Origin: Streptosporangium sp040640155
Lineage (GTDB): Bacteria > Actinomycetota > Actinomycetes > Streptosporangiales > Streptosporangiaceae
Assembly (NCBI RefSeq): GCF_040640155.1
Contig: NZ_JBFABE010000040.1
Coordinates: 10,053-74,052 of the forward strand
DNA: 64,000 nucleotides
Reading direction: 5' to 3'
Part shown: positions 1-9,604 of the stretch, piece after piece
Layout: each line of letters opens with the position of its first letter
Numbering within the stretch: position 1 is the first letter of the stretch
The notes under the pieces: generated by a model
The model's database searches: none
Seen by the model: only the letters and a program-made list of their open reading frames with translations
Told to the model about the DNA's origin: nothing
Made by a program: the position numbers and the translations under genes

Positions 1-2
1 AC

Positions 3-923
3 GGCGTGACCAAGCACCGCATCTGGTACACGCGCACCAGTGACTTCCGCAGCTTCGCGGCACCGCAGCTGTACATCGAGCGCGGCGGCAGCCAGGGCGT
101 CATCGACACGCAGATCGTCGAGGTGCCCGGTGCCGTCGGCGGCTACCGGTACTACCGGGCCTCGGCCGACGGCCACATCACGATCGAGGCGAGCAACTCG
201 ATCCTGGGATCCTGGACGAACCTCGGGAACCTGTCGCACATGGGGATCTCCAACGGCACGGGCGGCGGCAACGTCGTGGAGGGCCCGATGTGGGCGCAGT
301 TCAACGGCCGCGACGAGTGGGCCCTGTGGCTGGACCAGTACGCCACCGGCCGCGGCTACATGCCCGTCACCTCCACCGACCTGGGCAGCACGCGGAACTT
401 CCGGACGCGCTCCGACCACGGCATGGGAACCAACCGCAAGCGTCACGGCTCCATCCTCAACCTGACCGCCGCGGAGGAGAACCGCGTCCTCGGCCGCTGG
501 GGCGCCACCGCGCCGGTCAACCGCATCCAGTCGTACAACTTCCAGACCCGGTACGTGCGGCACGCGGACCTCGACGTGCGCATCGACGCCAACGTCAGCC
601 CCGCCCAGGACGCGCAGTTCCGGCTGGTACCGGGCCTGGCGAACGGGAACGGCTACGTGTCCTTCGCGTCGGTGAACTACCCCGGGTACTACCTGCGGCA
701 CTACGGGTTCGACTTCGTCCTCGCGCCCGACGACGGCACCGCGACCTTCGCGGCCGACTCCACGTTCCGCCAGGTCCCCGGGCTCGCCAGCGCGTCGTGG
801 GCGTCCTTCCAGTCCTACAACCACCCCGACCGCCACATCCGGCACTACGGCTACCTGCTCCGGCTCGACCCGATCAACGACGCGCAGGGCCGTGGCGACG
901 CGACCTTCCGCGTGACGTCGTGA
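3..923 (+). CDS. GH43-like arabinofuranosidase with AbfB (CBM42) domain, 5' truncated by window edge
   Basis: This is the C-terminal part of a secreted arabinan- or arabinoxylan-degrading enzyme. The frame is open to the window edge, so the true start lies upstream; the GTG at 6 is only the first in-window start codon. Residues 1-160 look like the end of a GH43-type five-bladed propeller. Residues about 165-305 form an AbfB (CBM42) arabinose-binding beta-trefoil, visible as repeated units such as RYVRHADLDVRI, YYLRHYGFDFVL and RHIRHYGYLLRL, each followed by a FRxVPGLA-like stretch. CBM42 domains bind arabinofuranose side chains. It precedes two other saccharolytic genes and is probably not part of the biosynthetic cluster. 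The domain call is firm; the exact GH43 subfamily cannot be judged. Confidence 0.8.
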   Translation, partial: GVTKHRIWYTRTSDFRSFAAPQLYIERGGSQGVIDTQIVEVPGAVGGYRYYRASADGHITIEASNSILGSWTNLGNLSHMGISNGTGGGNVVEGPMWAQFNGRDEWALWLDQYATGRGYMPVTSTDLGSTRNFRTRSDHGMGTNRKRHGSILNLTAAEENRVLGRWGATAPVNRIQSYNFQTRYVRHADLDVRIDANVSPAQDAQFRLVPGLANGNGYVSFASVNYPGYYLRHYGFDFVLAPDDGTATFAADSTFRQVPGLASASWASFQSYNHPDRHIRHYGYLLRLDPINDAQGRGDATFRVTS

Positions 924-1030
924 GGTGGTGACGGCGTGACGTGGTGACGGCGTGAGGTGGTGACGCCGTGACGCCGTGACGCCGTGACCTGGTGACGGCG
1001 TGACGGCGTGACGGCGTGACGGCGTGACGT
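924..1030. repeat. 8-bp tandem repeat GTGACGSC downstream of the GH43 gene
   Basis: Directly after the stop codon at 923 the unit GTGACGGC (variants GTGACGCC and GTGAGGTG) is repeated about a dozen times. The repeat is non-coding on the plus strand and ends near 1030. The rest of the gap to 1195 shows nothing further that I can name except the ribosome binding site GGAG at 1187-1190. The repeat looks like polymerase slippage; whether it acts in termination is unknown. Confidence 0.75.
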
Positions 1031-1195
1031 CCGGCGATCGGCCGGGCGGTCGTGAGGGGCACCGCGGACGGTTTCCCGCCGGCCTTTTCGGACAGGCGCA
1101 GTTAGTACAAAACTCCCGAAACGGTCAGCATCCCCACATAGGGTGGCGATCACCTCCCCTCGGAAACCCCGCGGACGATCCCACTTGGAGAACAG

Positions 1196-3292
1196 GTGCG
1201 AACACCCCCCTCGATCAACGGCCGCAGGTCATGGCGGCGCGTGCTGACGGCCGCGACGGCCGCACTGGCCACGGTGGCCGCCGCGCTCGCCATGACGGTG
1301 GCGGGCGCGGCGCCCGCCACGGCGGCGCCGGCGACCGTGGTCGGCGTGGCCTCCGGCCGCTGCCTCGACGTGATCGGCAACAGCACGGCCTCCGGGACCG
1401 GCGTCAACATCTACACCTGCAACGGGCAGGCCAACCAGTCCTGGACCTTCACCGCGGCCGGTGAGTTCCGGGTGTACAACGCCACGATGTGCCTGGACGT
1501 GGTCGGCCAGGACACCACCGCCCCGGCCGCGCTGCAGATCTACACCTGCACCGGCGGCGCCAACCAGCGCTGGAGGATCAACGCCGACGGCACCGTCACC
1601 GGAGTGCAGTCGGGCCTGTGCCTGGACGTGACCGGCGAGAGCACGGCGAACAGCGCCCTGGTGGGGCTGTGGACCTGCACCGGGCGCGCCAACCAGAGGT
1701 GGACGACGTCCGCGGGCGCCTCCGACACCCAGCCCCCGACGGTGCCGGGCGGCCCGCGGGTGAGCGGCCTGACGTGCGACACGGTGACGTTCGCGTGGAA
1801 CGCCGCGACCGACAACGTGGGCGTGGCCTTCTACGACGTCTACCACGACGGCCAGCAGATGAAGACGGTGAGCGGCACCACGCTGTCCACGAGCCTCACC
1901 GTGGTCCCCGGGGCGACCTGGGGCCTCTACGTCAACGCGCGCGACGCCGCGGGCAACGTCTCACAGGCGAGCACCACGGTGACGATCACCCCGCCGCAGT
2001 GCCAGGCCGACACCCAGGCGCCGAGTGCCCCGGCGCGGCTCGCCGCCTCGGTGTCCGGCACCACGGTGACGCTGAGGTGGACCGCCTCGACCGACAACGT
2101 CGGGGTCCGGGCCTACGACGTCCACCGCGGCGGCGCCAAGGTCGGCACGGTCAACGGCACCCCGCCGGCCACCACCTTCATCGACAGCGCGCTGTCGGCC
2201 GGCACGGCCTACCAGTACCACGTGGTGGCCCGCGACGGGCAGGCCAACGTCTCGGCGCGCAGCAACACCGTGACGGCGACCACCGGCGCGGCGTGCGCCA
2301 CCCCGGTGTGCACGGTGACGCAGGTCGCCACCGACACCGACATCCCGTGGGGCCTGGTCACGCTCCCGGACGGCACGATCCTCTACGGCCGCCGCGACGC
2401 CGACGACATCATCCGCCTCGACCCCGCCACCGGGGCGAAGACGACCGTGGGCACCGTGCCGAACGTGGCCGGCACCGACGGCGAGGGCGGCCTCCTCGGC
2501 CTGGAGATCGCGCCCAGCTTCGGCAGCGACCGCTGGGTGTACATCATGCACACCTCGCCGACCGACAACCGGATCGTGCGGATCAAGCTGGAGAACGACA
2601 GGCTCAACACCGCCACCGAGCAGATCCTGCTCAGCGGCATCCTGCGCAACAAGTACCACGACGGCGGCCGCCTGCGGTTCGGCCCGGACGGCAAGCTGTA
2701 CGCCAGCACCGGCGACGCGCAGAACGGCGACCACGCGCAGAACACGGCCCACCTCAGCGGCAAGATCCTGCGGATCAACCCGGACGGCGGCGTGCCGTCG
2801 GACAACCCGTTCGGCAACGCCGTGTGGAGCTACGGTCACCGCAACCCGCAGGGGCTGGCGTTCGACTCCCAGGGCCGGCTGTGGGAGCAGGAGTTCGGCA
2901 ACAGCGTCATGGACGAGACCAACCTCATCACCAGGGGCGGCAACTACGGCTGGCCGGCCTGTGAGGGCACCGGCGGCGCCTGCGGCACCGCCGGGTTCAT
3001 CGCCCCCAAGCGCACCTACCCCACCGCGGACGGCTCCTGCTCCGGCATCGCCGTCGTGCGCGACGCGCTCTACGTGGCCTGCCAGCGGGGCACCCGGATG
3101 TACCGGGCGGTGATCAGCGGGAGTTCCCTGACCAACGTGCAGTCCTACTTCAACGGCACCTACGGCCGGCTGCGCACCGTGGAGCCCGCCCCGGGCGGCG
3201 GCCTGTGGCTGACCACCTCCAACACCGGCGACAAGGACAGCACCCCCAACAACAGCAACGAGAGGATCCTGCGCGTCACGCTCGGCGGCTGA
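1196..3292 (+). CDS. Secreted ricin-B lectin / fibronectin III / glucose-sorbosone dehydrogenase
   Basis: This is a probable PQQ-dependent aldose or sorbosone dehydrogenase carrying carbohydrate-binding modules and acting outside the cell. The GTG start is set by GGAG five bases upstream and opens a Tat/Sec-like signal peptide (RRSWRR, then an Ala-rich core, cleavage likely after ATAA at residue 44). Residues about 45-170 are one ricin-type beta-trefoil (CBM13) with three QxW-type repeats (NQSW, NQRW, NQRW). Two fibronectin III domains follow at about 180-265 and 275-363, each with the phrase TDNVGV. Residues about 375-698 are a GSDH beta-propeller with GLLGLEIAPSF, GHRNPQGLAFD and GGNYGWP. 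It sits between two other carbohydrate enzymes and ends before a strong hairpin. Substrate is not predictable. Confidence 0.85.
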   Translation: MRTPPSINGRRSWRRVLTAATAALATVAAALAMTVAGAAPATAAPATVVGVASGRCLDVIGNSTASGTGVNIYTCNGQANQSWTFTAAGEFRVYNATMCLDVVGQDTTAPAALQIYTCTGGANQRWRINADGTVTGVQSGLCLDVTGESTANSALVGLWTCTGRANQRWTTSAGASDTQPPTVPGGPRVSGLTCDTVTFAWNAATDNVGVAFYDVYHDGQQMKTVSGTTLSTSLTVVPGATWGLYVNARDAAGNVSQASTTVTITPPQCQADTQAPSAPARLAASVSGTTVTLRWTASTDNVGVRAYDVHRGGAKVGTVNGTPPATTFIDSALSAGTAYQYHVVARDGQANVSARSNTVTATTGAACATPVCTVTQVATDTDIPWGLVTLPDGTILYGRRDADDIIRLDPATGAKTTVGTVPNVAGTDGEGGLLGLEIAPSFGSDRWVYIMHTSPTDNRIVRIKLENDRLNTATEQILLSGILRNKYHDGGRLRFGPDGKLYASTGDAQNGDHAQNTAHLSGKILRINPDGGVPSDNPFGNAVWSYGHRNPQGLAFDSQGRLWEQEFGNSVMDETNLITRGGNYGWPACEGTGGACGTAGFIAPKRTYPTADGSCSGIAVVRDALYVACQRGTRMYRAVISGSSLTNVQSYFNGTYGRLRTVEPAPGGGLWLTTSNTGDKDSTPNNSNERILRVTLGG

Positions 3293-3295
3293 CCG

Positions 3296-3380
3296 GGCGC
3301 CGAGACGCCCGGCGCCCTTCGGGTCGCTCCGAAGGCCGCCGGGCGTCCCCGGGGCCCGCGGCGGCGCCGCGGGCCCCGGG
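3296..3380. terminator. Bidirectional terminator between convergent GSDH and GH92 genes
   Basis: Two hairpins lie between convergent genes. The stronger has arms 3348-3362 and 3366-3380 (15 bp, perfectly paired, core GGGGCCCGCGGC) around a 3-base loop. The weaker one upstream pairs GGGCGCC (3296-3302) with GGCGCCC (3311-3317). Neither has a U-tract, as is usual in high-GC actinomycetes. The position between two converging stop codons supports a shared terminator. Confidence 0.7.
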
Positions 3381-3390
3381 CGGGCGGCTC

Positions 3391-6300
3391 CTAGGAGAAC
3401 GCCCAGGTGAACAGGTGCAGTTGCCCGTCCTCGGGGGTGGAGAACGTCAGGCTCCGCACCTTCTTGGCCGGGTCCAGGGCGATGGGCCGCGACGCGTAGA
3501 CGTGGGCCGGCACGGGCTGGAGCGCCCACGAGCCCCAGAACAGCCGGTGCGGGGTGCGGGCCACGACCTCGTTGCCGAACCGGGGCTCGTCCGAGCCGAA
3601 GTCCAGGATCCAGTCGCTGAGGCCTACCCGTCCCGTGCCGGTCGTGCCGTCGGTGTAGGTGACGGTGACGTCCGCCTCGGGCCAGCCGTTCACGCCCGTC
3701 CCGAGGAAGGCCACGCCGGTGGCGCCGTCCGGCGCCGCGACCTCCAGCGGTCCCGCGCCGGTGCGGACGTTGTCCCACTCGCCGCGCCTCCTGTCCGGCC
3801 AGGTGAAGGTGAAGTCGCGCCACGTCACCCGCGCGCCCGGGGTGAGGCCGGCCTCGGCCAGGTCGTGCGAGGAGAGGCTGAAACCGGGCCCGTCGATGTT
3901 GGCCTCGCCCGGAGCGGTGACGTCGCCGATGCCGGCGTTGTTGTGGTGCCACTCCGGGGTGCCGCGACCGGCCACGTTGAGCCGCACCGAGGCGGTGAGG
4001 TCGCCCACCACGACCGGCACCGTCAGCATGCCGCGCGCCGTGCCGCCGGACACCGAGATCCTGACCTCCTGACGGGCCTGCCCGCCGGCGGTCAGGGCGA
4101 GCGTGCCGCGCGCGGGCGACACGGTGACGCCGGCCGGGGGCCTGGCCTCCCAGGTGAGGGTGGCGGCCCGGCCCAGCGACCGGACCGCGAGCTCCGTCGT
4201 GAGCGTGCCGCCGGGCTCGACCGGGCCGCTGCCGCGGCTGAACCCGGCCAGGTACGGCCTCGTCCCGGTGCCGAACGACGGCGGCGCGTCCTCGGGGGCG
4301 GTGCCGAAGGCCCGGTTCGGGGACGTGCCGCGGACGAAGTCCAGGCGCCCGCCGCCGGTCGCGAACGACTCCGGCAGCCACGCCCGGCTCGTCGCCGCGC
4401 CGTTCACCGTGAGCGAGCGGACGTACTGTCCGGAGCCCCGGGCGTCCACCACGATGTCCCCGGCGTCGCCGCCCGGGCGGTCGATCGTGACCCGCTCGAA
4501 CAGCGGGGTGCTGACCAGCAGCTCGGCGCGGCCGGGGACGGCGGGGAAGAGCCCCAGGGCCGACCACACGTACCACGACCCCATCGCGCCCAGGTCGTCG
4601 TTGCCGACCAGGCCGTCAGGCCCCGGCCCGTACAGCTCCTGCTGCACGCGCCGCACCAGCGCCTGCGTCCTGTAGGGCCGGCCGGCCCACGCGTACAGCC
4701 ACGGCGACGTCATCGCCACCTCGTTGCCCAGGTAGGCGTACGGTTCGGCGGGACCGGCGTTGAGCTTGGTGAAGTAGGTGTCGAGCCGGGGCACGACCTC
4801 GCGGGGGCCGCCCATCGCGGTGAACAGCCCGGCCGGGTTGTGCGGCACCAGCCAGTGGTACTGGGCGCCGTTGCCCTCCATGTAGACGTCCGGGTGGGCC
4901 GGGTCGAACGGAGCGGTGAACGCGCCGTCGCCCTGACGCGGCTGGACCCAGCCGGTGCCCGGGTTGTAGAGGTGCTGCCAGGCCTGCGAGCGTCCCATGA
5001 ACTCCGTGGCCGTCGCCCGGTCACCGAGCCGGGAGGCGAGCTGGGCGATGCCGAAGTCGGCCACGCCGTACTCCAGCGTCGCCGACGGGTCGTTGGGGAC
5101 GTACCCCTGGCGCATGTACGCGGCGTTGCCCGGCCGCTCGTCGTACTGCAGCAGCGGGTGCCCGATGTCGCGGGGGCCGGTCCGCCTGGCCGCCTCGGCC
5201 ATCGCCCGCAGCGCCGCCGGCGCGTCGAAGTCGCGCGCGCCGAACGCGTACACGCTGGCCAGGATCGAGTGGTACGGGTCGCCGACCATGACGCCGGTGA
5301 CCGCGGTCTGGTGCGACCAGCGGTCCCACACGTTGCCGAGGGCCTGGGCGTTGTCGTACATCGACCCGGCGATGTCGGAGGCCACGTCCGGCGCCAGCAG
5401 CGCGAGCAGCTGCACCTGGCTGCGGTAGATGTCCCACCCGGAGAAGGTCGCGTAGTGGTGGCGGCCCGGCCTCACCCGGTGCGGCTCGTAGTCGCTCCCG
5501 GTGTAGGTGCCGTCCACGTCGTCGGAGACGTGCGGCTGCAGCAGCGTGTGGTAGAGGTTGCTGTAGAAGGTGCGCTGCTGGTCCTCGGTCCCGCCGCCGA
5601 CCCGCACCCGGCCCAGGCGCTCGCGCCACACGCCGGCCGCCTCGCGCGCCACCTGGTCCACGCCCTTGCCGGCGATCTCGGCCCGGAGGTTGCGCCGGGC
5701 GCCCTCGAGGCCGACGTAGGAGAGCCCGACCCGCATCTGCACCGGCCGCTCCGGGGCGAACTGCAGGTACGCCCCCGATCCCGGCCCGTTGACGGTCACG
5801 TCCTCGCGGGTGACCACGTCGCCCTTCACCCTGGCGGGGCCGGCGTTGGCGACCGTGCTCCCGCCGGGACGCACCTCGCCGTCCTTCCAGGTGCCGAACG
5901 CGGTGACCGGCCGGTCGAACGTGGCGTGGAAGTAGATCTTGTAGCGGGTCGGCGGGCCGCAGAACCCCCCGGTCTGCACCCAGCCCTCGACGGTGTTGCC
6001 GCTGATCCTGGTCTCACCGTCGTCGACGCCGTTGACCGAGCCGCTGGTGTTCAGCAGCACCGTGCCCGGCCTGCCCCTGGGGAAGGTGAAGCGGGCGACG
6101 CCCGTCCGCATGCCGGTGGTGAGCTCGGCCTTGACCCCGCTGTCGAGCGTGGTGCCGTAGAAGCCGGGGGAGGCGCGCTCGTTGTCGTGCGAGAACGTCT
6201 GCACGTAGTCCTCGCCGTGGGTGGCGGGCGAGCGGCCGATCGCCCCCGAGACGGGGATCACCGGGAAGTCCTGCGCGCCGGTGCAGCCGGGCCCGGAGAT

Positions 6301-6606
6301 GTGCGTCATGGAGAAGCCGCGCAGCCGGTCGTCCTCCCACCGGTAGCCGCCGCCGGCGTCGGACACCGTGTCGGGGCTCCACTGCATCATCCCGAACGGC
6401 AGGACGGCGCCGGGGAAGGTCATGCCCCCGCCGCCGCCGTGGTCGAAGTCGGGCGCCGCCTCCTTGGTGCCGTGGAAGACGTTGACCAGGGACACGGGGT
6501 CGCGCTCGGCGGGCACGCCCGGCGGCGCGCCGAGCGGCAGGGCGGTGGCCGCGAGCAGGGCCGTGACGACCGGCACGGACCAGTGGGGCAGGGACCAGAA
6601 AGACAC
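3391..6606 (-). CDS. GH92 family exo-alpha-mannosidase, secreted, with NEW3 and C-terminal accessory domain
   Basis: The protein (1071 aa) is a predicted calcium-dependent exo-alpha-mannosidase of family GH92, which trims terminal alpha-mannose. The GTG start has AGGA upstream and begins a signal peptide (hydrophobic segment within residues 10-30). The GH92 body covers about residues 38-715, with typical segments VNVFHGT, PFGMMQWSPDT, FYSNLYHTLL, GNEVAMTSPWLYAWAG and GNDDLGAMGSWYVWSALG. Residues about 770-850 are an NPCBM-associated NEW3 beta-sandwich (LTAGGQARQEVRISV). The last 215 residues form an additional beta-rich carbohydrate-binding-like region. It is a single-gene unit facing the GSDH gene and is not obviously related to the antibiotic-type cluster. 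Confidence 0.88.
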   Translation of the reverse strand: MSFWSLPHWSVPVVTALLAATALPLGAPPGVPAERDPVSLVNVFHGTKEAAPDFDHGGGGGMTFPGAVLPFGMMQWSPDTVSDAGGGYRWEDDRLRGFSMTHISGPGCTGAQDFPVIPVSGAIGRSPATHGEDYVQTFSHDNERASPGFYGTTLDSGVKAELTTGMRTGVARFTFPRGRPGTVLLNTSGSVNGVDDGETRISGNTVEGWVQTGGFCGPPTRYKIYFHATFDRPVTAFGTWKDGEVRPGGSTVANAGPARVKGDVVTREDVTVNGPGSGAYLQFAPERPVQMRVGLSYVGLEGARRNLRAEIAGKGVDQVAREAAGVWRERLGRVRVGGGTEDQQRTFYSNLYHTLLQPHVSDDVDGTYTGSDYEPHRVRPGRHHYATFSGWDIYRSQVQLLALLAPDVASDIAGSMYDNAQALGNVWDRWSHQTAVTGVMVGDPYHSILASVYAFGARDFDAPAALRAMAEAARRTGPRDIGHPLLQYDERPGNAAYMRQGYVPNDPSATLEYGVADFGIAQLASRLGDRATATEFMGRSQAWQHLYNPGTGWVQPRQGDGAFTAPFDPAHPDVYMEGNGAQYHWLVPHNPAGLFTAMGGPREVVPRLDTYFTKLNAGPAEPYAYLGNEVAMTSPWLYAWAGRPYRTQALVRRVQQELYGPGPDGLVGNDDLGAMGSWYVWSALGLFPAVPGRAELLVSTPLFERVTIDRPGGDAGDIVVDARGSGQYVRSLTVNGAATSRAWLPESFATGGGRLDFVRGTSPNRAFGTAPEDAPPSFGTGTRPYLAGFSRGSGPVEPGGTLTTELAVRSLGRAATLTWEARPPAGVTVSPARGTLALTAGGQARQEVRISVSGGTARGMLTVPVVVGDLTASVRLNVAGRGTPEWHHNNAGIGDVTAPGEANIDGPGFSLSSHDLAEAGLTPGARVTWRDFTFTWPDRRRGEWDNVRTGAGPLEVAAPDGATGVAFLGTGVNGWPEADVTVTYTDGTTGTGRVGLSDWILDFGSDEPRFGNEVVARTPHRLFWGSWALQPVPAHVYASRPIALDPAKKVRSLTFSTPEDGQLHLFTWAFS

Positions 6607-6849
6607 GACAGTCCTCCAGAGGTGGGGTCGCCGTATCGAACCCCGGCCCCGCTCGGCCGGTCAACGGACGGCGGCGACGGCCACAACCGGCCACCGGTCA
6701 CGCCCGCGAACAGGGGTTGACACCTCTCGCGGCCGGGCGTGGCCGGGACGCCTCCCCTCCCGCGGGCCGGGACGCCTCCCTCGTGGACGGGCGCGGCCGG
6801 AGCCGTTCCCCTCCGGCGAGGCGGGCGCGCCCCTCACCGGCCGGGGCGG
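6607..6849. other. Intergenic stretch between GH92 and LAL genes; no gene seen
   Basis: This 243-base gap separates the saccharolytic genes from the first cluster regulator and is my best left boundary of the biosynthetic region. It contains short imperfect direct repeats of a GGCCGGGACGCCTCCC-like unit around 6734-6782 and the string ACAGGGGTTGACA near 6710-6722. No convincing coding frame with a ribosome binding site is present. Confidence 0.5.
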
Positions 6850-9528
6850 TCAGAGCCGTTGCCCGGTCAGGGTCTCCGGCAGGTCGGCGCGCCGCGTCAC
6901 GCTGAGCTTGCGGTAGACGCGCGTCAGGTGCTGCTCCACCGTGCTCACCGTGATGAACAGCTTGGCCGCGACCTCCCGGTTGGAGTAGCCGTCGGCCGCC
7001 AGCGTCGCCACCCGCCGCTCGGCGTCGCTGAGCACCGGCCGCGCCTCGGCCTCCTCACCGGTCCACACGCCGTCCCCGTCGCCCGGCAGCGCCCGGCTCA
7101 GGGCGCCGGCCTGGCACTCCTGGGCCAGGGTACGGGCCCGGCGGCCCAGCACCGCGGCCCGCCGGAACTCGCCGACCGCGTGGTAGGCCTCGGTGAGGCC
7201 GGTCAGCGACCTGGCGAGCTCGTACTTGTCGCCGCCGTCCTGCAGCAGCTCGGCCGACTGGCGCAGCAGCATCACGCGGTGGCGCCGCTCGGCGGTGGCG
7301 GCCAGCACGCGCAGCCCCATGCCCTGGATCCGCCGGGAGCCGCCGGAGCGCGCGAGCTGCTCCTCCACGAGCAGGCGGGCCTCCCGCGCCTCGCCCAGGG
7401 CGAGCAGGGCCTGCGCCGCGTCCAGCCGCCAGGCGATGAACTCGGCGCTGTCGAGCCCCCACTCGCCCATGAGCTCGCCGCACAGCCGCAGGTCGCGCAG
7501 CGCCTGCCGGGCCTGGCCGGCCGCCAGGTGGAAGCGGCCCTTGCCGTGCAGGTACTGCAGCCCGAACCGGGTCTCCAGCATGGCCTCGGGCACCGGCCGG
7601 GTGACGGGCGGCAGGAACTCCTCCTGGCGGCCCATCGCCGCGCAGGCCAGCAGCAGGCTGCTCAGCGGCCCGCCGACGGCGACCCCCCAGCTGTCCGGCG
7701 GGATGAGCTCCAGGGCGCGCCGGGCGTCGGCCGCCGCCGCGGCAGGCTCGCCCCGGCGCAGGCCGATCTCGGCGCGGATGGCCGACAGGCGGGCCTGGCG
7801 GCTCGGGGCGCGGCGCGAGGCCGCCTCGGCGATGAAGGAGTCGCACCAGGGCGCGGCCAGGTCGGCCCGGCCGGTGTAGGTCAGGGCCAGCAGCGCGCTC
7901 TCCACCGTGTCCATCGACATCTCGTCCAGCCGCGAGCCGCGCAGGATGCGCTCGGCCGTCGCCGCCGTCTCCGGGAGCGGGCCCCGCGTCAGCGCGCGCA
8001 CCAGCGCGTCCGCCGACTCGGTCCGGCGGTCCGCGCTGAGGGAGTGGGCGGCGCCGCCCGCCTGCTCGGCGGTCAGCTCGGGCAGGTGCGGCAGGAACGA
8101 GGGGAAGCTGCTGCGGAACCAGGCGCGCGCCACGGCCAGCTCCGCCACCGCGTCCCGGTCCAGCTCCTCCAGCTTCCTCAGGTGCGCCAGGACGTCCCTG
8201 GCGTCCTCGGCGTGGCCGTGCCACAGCAGCGCCTTGGCCAGCACCACGGTGTCGCCGCCGGTCAGGTGGCCCCGGTGCAGCGCCTCGGTCAGCTCGGTCA
8301 GGTGCCCGGCCGGGGTGCCGGGGTCGATCCGCCACTTGGCCCGCACCAGGACGGTGGCGATCCTGGCGCGCCGCCGCTCGTCCGGGCAGGACCGCAGGGC
8401 CAGCAGGAGGTAGTCGATCGCGGACTCCACGCCGTCCTGGCGCAGCGCCCGCGCCGCGGCCTCCTCCAGGATCGCCGGCGCCCACGGCTGGCCCGCGTGG
8501 CCGGCCCCCAGCAGGTGCCCGGCCACCACCGTCACCGGCGCGCCGTCGCGGTAGGTCAGCTCGGCGGCCCGGCGGTACAGGTCGACGCGCTCGTGGTCGT
8601 CCAGCCCGGCCAGCACGGCGGACCTGGCGGCCTCGTCGCGGAACCGGCCGTCGTCCAGCAGCCCGGCGCGGGTCAGCTCCCGCACCGCCCTGACGGTGGC
8701 CGTGTCGTTCTCGCCGAGCAGCCGGGAGACGGGCCCGGCCTCGCCGAGCACGGCCAGCGCCCCCGCCACCCGGGGCGTGTCGTCCCCGCCGCGGTGCAGG
8801 CAGGCGAGCACGGCCTCGGCGTACCGCTCGCCCCGGCCGTCCCCGGCCCGGTGGTCCTCCAGCAGGGCGTCCACCAGCAGCCGGTTGCCGCCGGTCAGCG
8901 CGTGCCAGCGCGCCGGCTCGGCGCCGGCGTCCCCGGACGCCAGGTGCGCCACCTGTTCCCGGGACAGGTGGCCGAGACGGATCGCCCGGCAGTGCGGCTG
9001 CCGCTGCACCTCGGTGTGCAGGCTGCCGAGGGTGTGCGCGTCCGGCACGCTGAAGACCAGCATGACCCTGGCGTGCGCGATCCTGCGGGCCAGGTGCGAC
9101 AGGCAGAGCTGCGAGGCGCGGTCGGCGTGGTGCAGGTCGTCGACGACGACGAGCAGCGGGTGCCGCTCCGACAGCTCCAGCAGCACGGTGCACAGCGCGT
9201 CCACCACCGGCAGGTCCACGAGCCCCCCGGCCAGCCCGCCCCCGTGGAGCAGGCCGGTGGCGGCGGCGCGGTCGGGCCCGGTCATCGGCGCGCCGAGCAC
9301 GAGCCGCGAGAACACCCCGAGCGGGAGCGCGCTCTCGGCGCGTGAGCCGGTGGCGGTGAGAAGGAGGGCGTCACGGCCGAAGGCGTGCTCGCCGAGGCCG
9401 TACAGGAGCGCGCTCTTGCCGGTGGCGATCGCGCCGGTGACCATCGCGACGTGGCCCCTGCCGGCCGCCGCCTCGTCAAGGAGCTCCCGCAACGTGACCA
9501 TCTCGTGCCGCTGGACGTCCTCGGCCAT
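6850..9528 (-). CDS. LAL-type LuxR family transcriptional regulator
   Basis: This is a large ATP-binding LuxR-type regulator (LAL family, 892 aa), typical of pathway activators in actinomycete polyketide clusters. I start it at the ATG at 9528 because GGAGGG precedes it by six bases; the frame is open further upstream but that part is low-complexity Arg/Pro. Walker A is GAIATGKS at residues 32-39, Walker B is LLVVVDDLHHAD near residue 135, a long TPR-like helical region follows, and the C-terminal NarL/LuxR helix-turn-helix (GYSNREVAAKLFITVSTVEQHL) lies at about 840-880. It is divergent in role from the adjacent leuA but on the same strand, 76 bases downstream of it. It is one of three NarL-type HTH proteins here that could read the CCCCTAT boxes. 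Confidence 0.87.
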   Translation of the reverse strand: MAEDVQRHEMVTLRELLDEAAAGRGHVAMVTGAIATGKSALLYGLGEHAFGRDALLLTATGSRAESALPLGVFSRLVLGAPMTGPDRAAATGLLHGGGLAGGLVDLPVVDALCTVLLELSERHPLLVVVDDLHHADRASQLCLSHLARRIAHARVMLVFSVPDAHTLGSLHTEVQRQPHCRAIRLGHLSREQVAHLASGDAGAEPARWHALTGGNRLLVDALLEDHRAGDGRGERYAEAVLACLHRGGDDTPRVAGALAVLGEAGPVSRLLGENDTATVRAVRELTRAGLLDDGRFRDEAARSAVLAGLDDHERVDLYRRAAELTYRDGAPVTVVAGHLLGAGHAGQPWAPAILEEAAARALRQDGVESAIDYLLLALRSCPDERRRARIATVLVRAKWRIDPGTPAGHLTELTEALHRGHLTGGDTVVLAKALLWHGHAEDARDVLAHLRKLEELDRDAVAELAVARAWFRSSFPSFLPHLPELTAEQAGGAAHSLSADRRTESADALVRALTRGPLPETAATAERILRGSRLDEMSMDTVESALLALTYTGRADLAAPWCDSFIAEAASRRAPSRQARLSAIRAEIGLRRGEPAAAAADARRALELIPPDSWGVAVGGPLSSLLLACAAMGRQEEFLPPVTRPVPEAMLETRFGLQYLHGKGRFHLAAGQARQALRDLRLCGELMGEWGLDSAEFIAWRLDAAQALLALGEAREARLLVEEQLARSGGSRRIQGMGLRVLAATAERRHRVMLLRQSAELLQDGGDKYELARSLTGLTEAYHAVGEFRRAAVLGRRARTLAQECQAGALSRALPGDGDGVWTGEEAEARPVLSDAERRVATLAADGYSNREVAAKLFITVSTVEQHLTRVYRKLSVTRRADLPETLTGQRL

Positions 9529-9604
9529 GACGGCCCTCCGTGTTCGGTAGAAGAACGACCGGCCGGCCGTTGCCGGGCGGCGCGGTTCGTCGGTGGAGAA
9601 GCGG

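Noticed and set aside
924..1030. Short repeats as a CRISPR array
   Set aside because: Units are 8 bp, contiguous, without spacers, and no cas gene is present.
3205..6720. Very long open frames antisense to the GH92, PKS and other genes
   Set aside because: They are mirror frames of high-GC coding DNA: Arg/Ala/Gly/Pro-rich, no domain signatures, no ribosome binding sites, and the opposite strand has full recognisable proteins.
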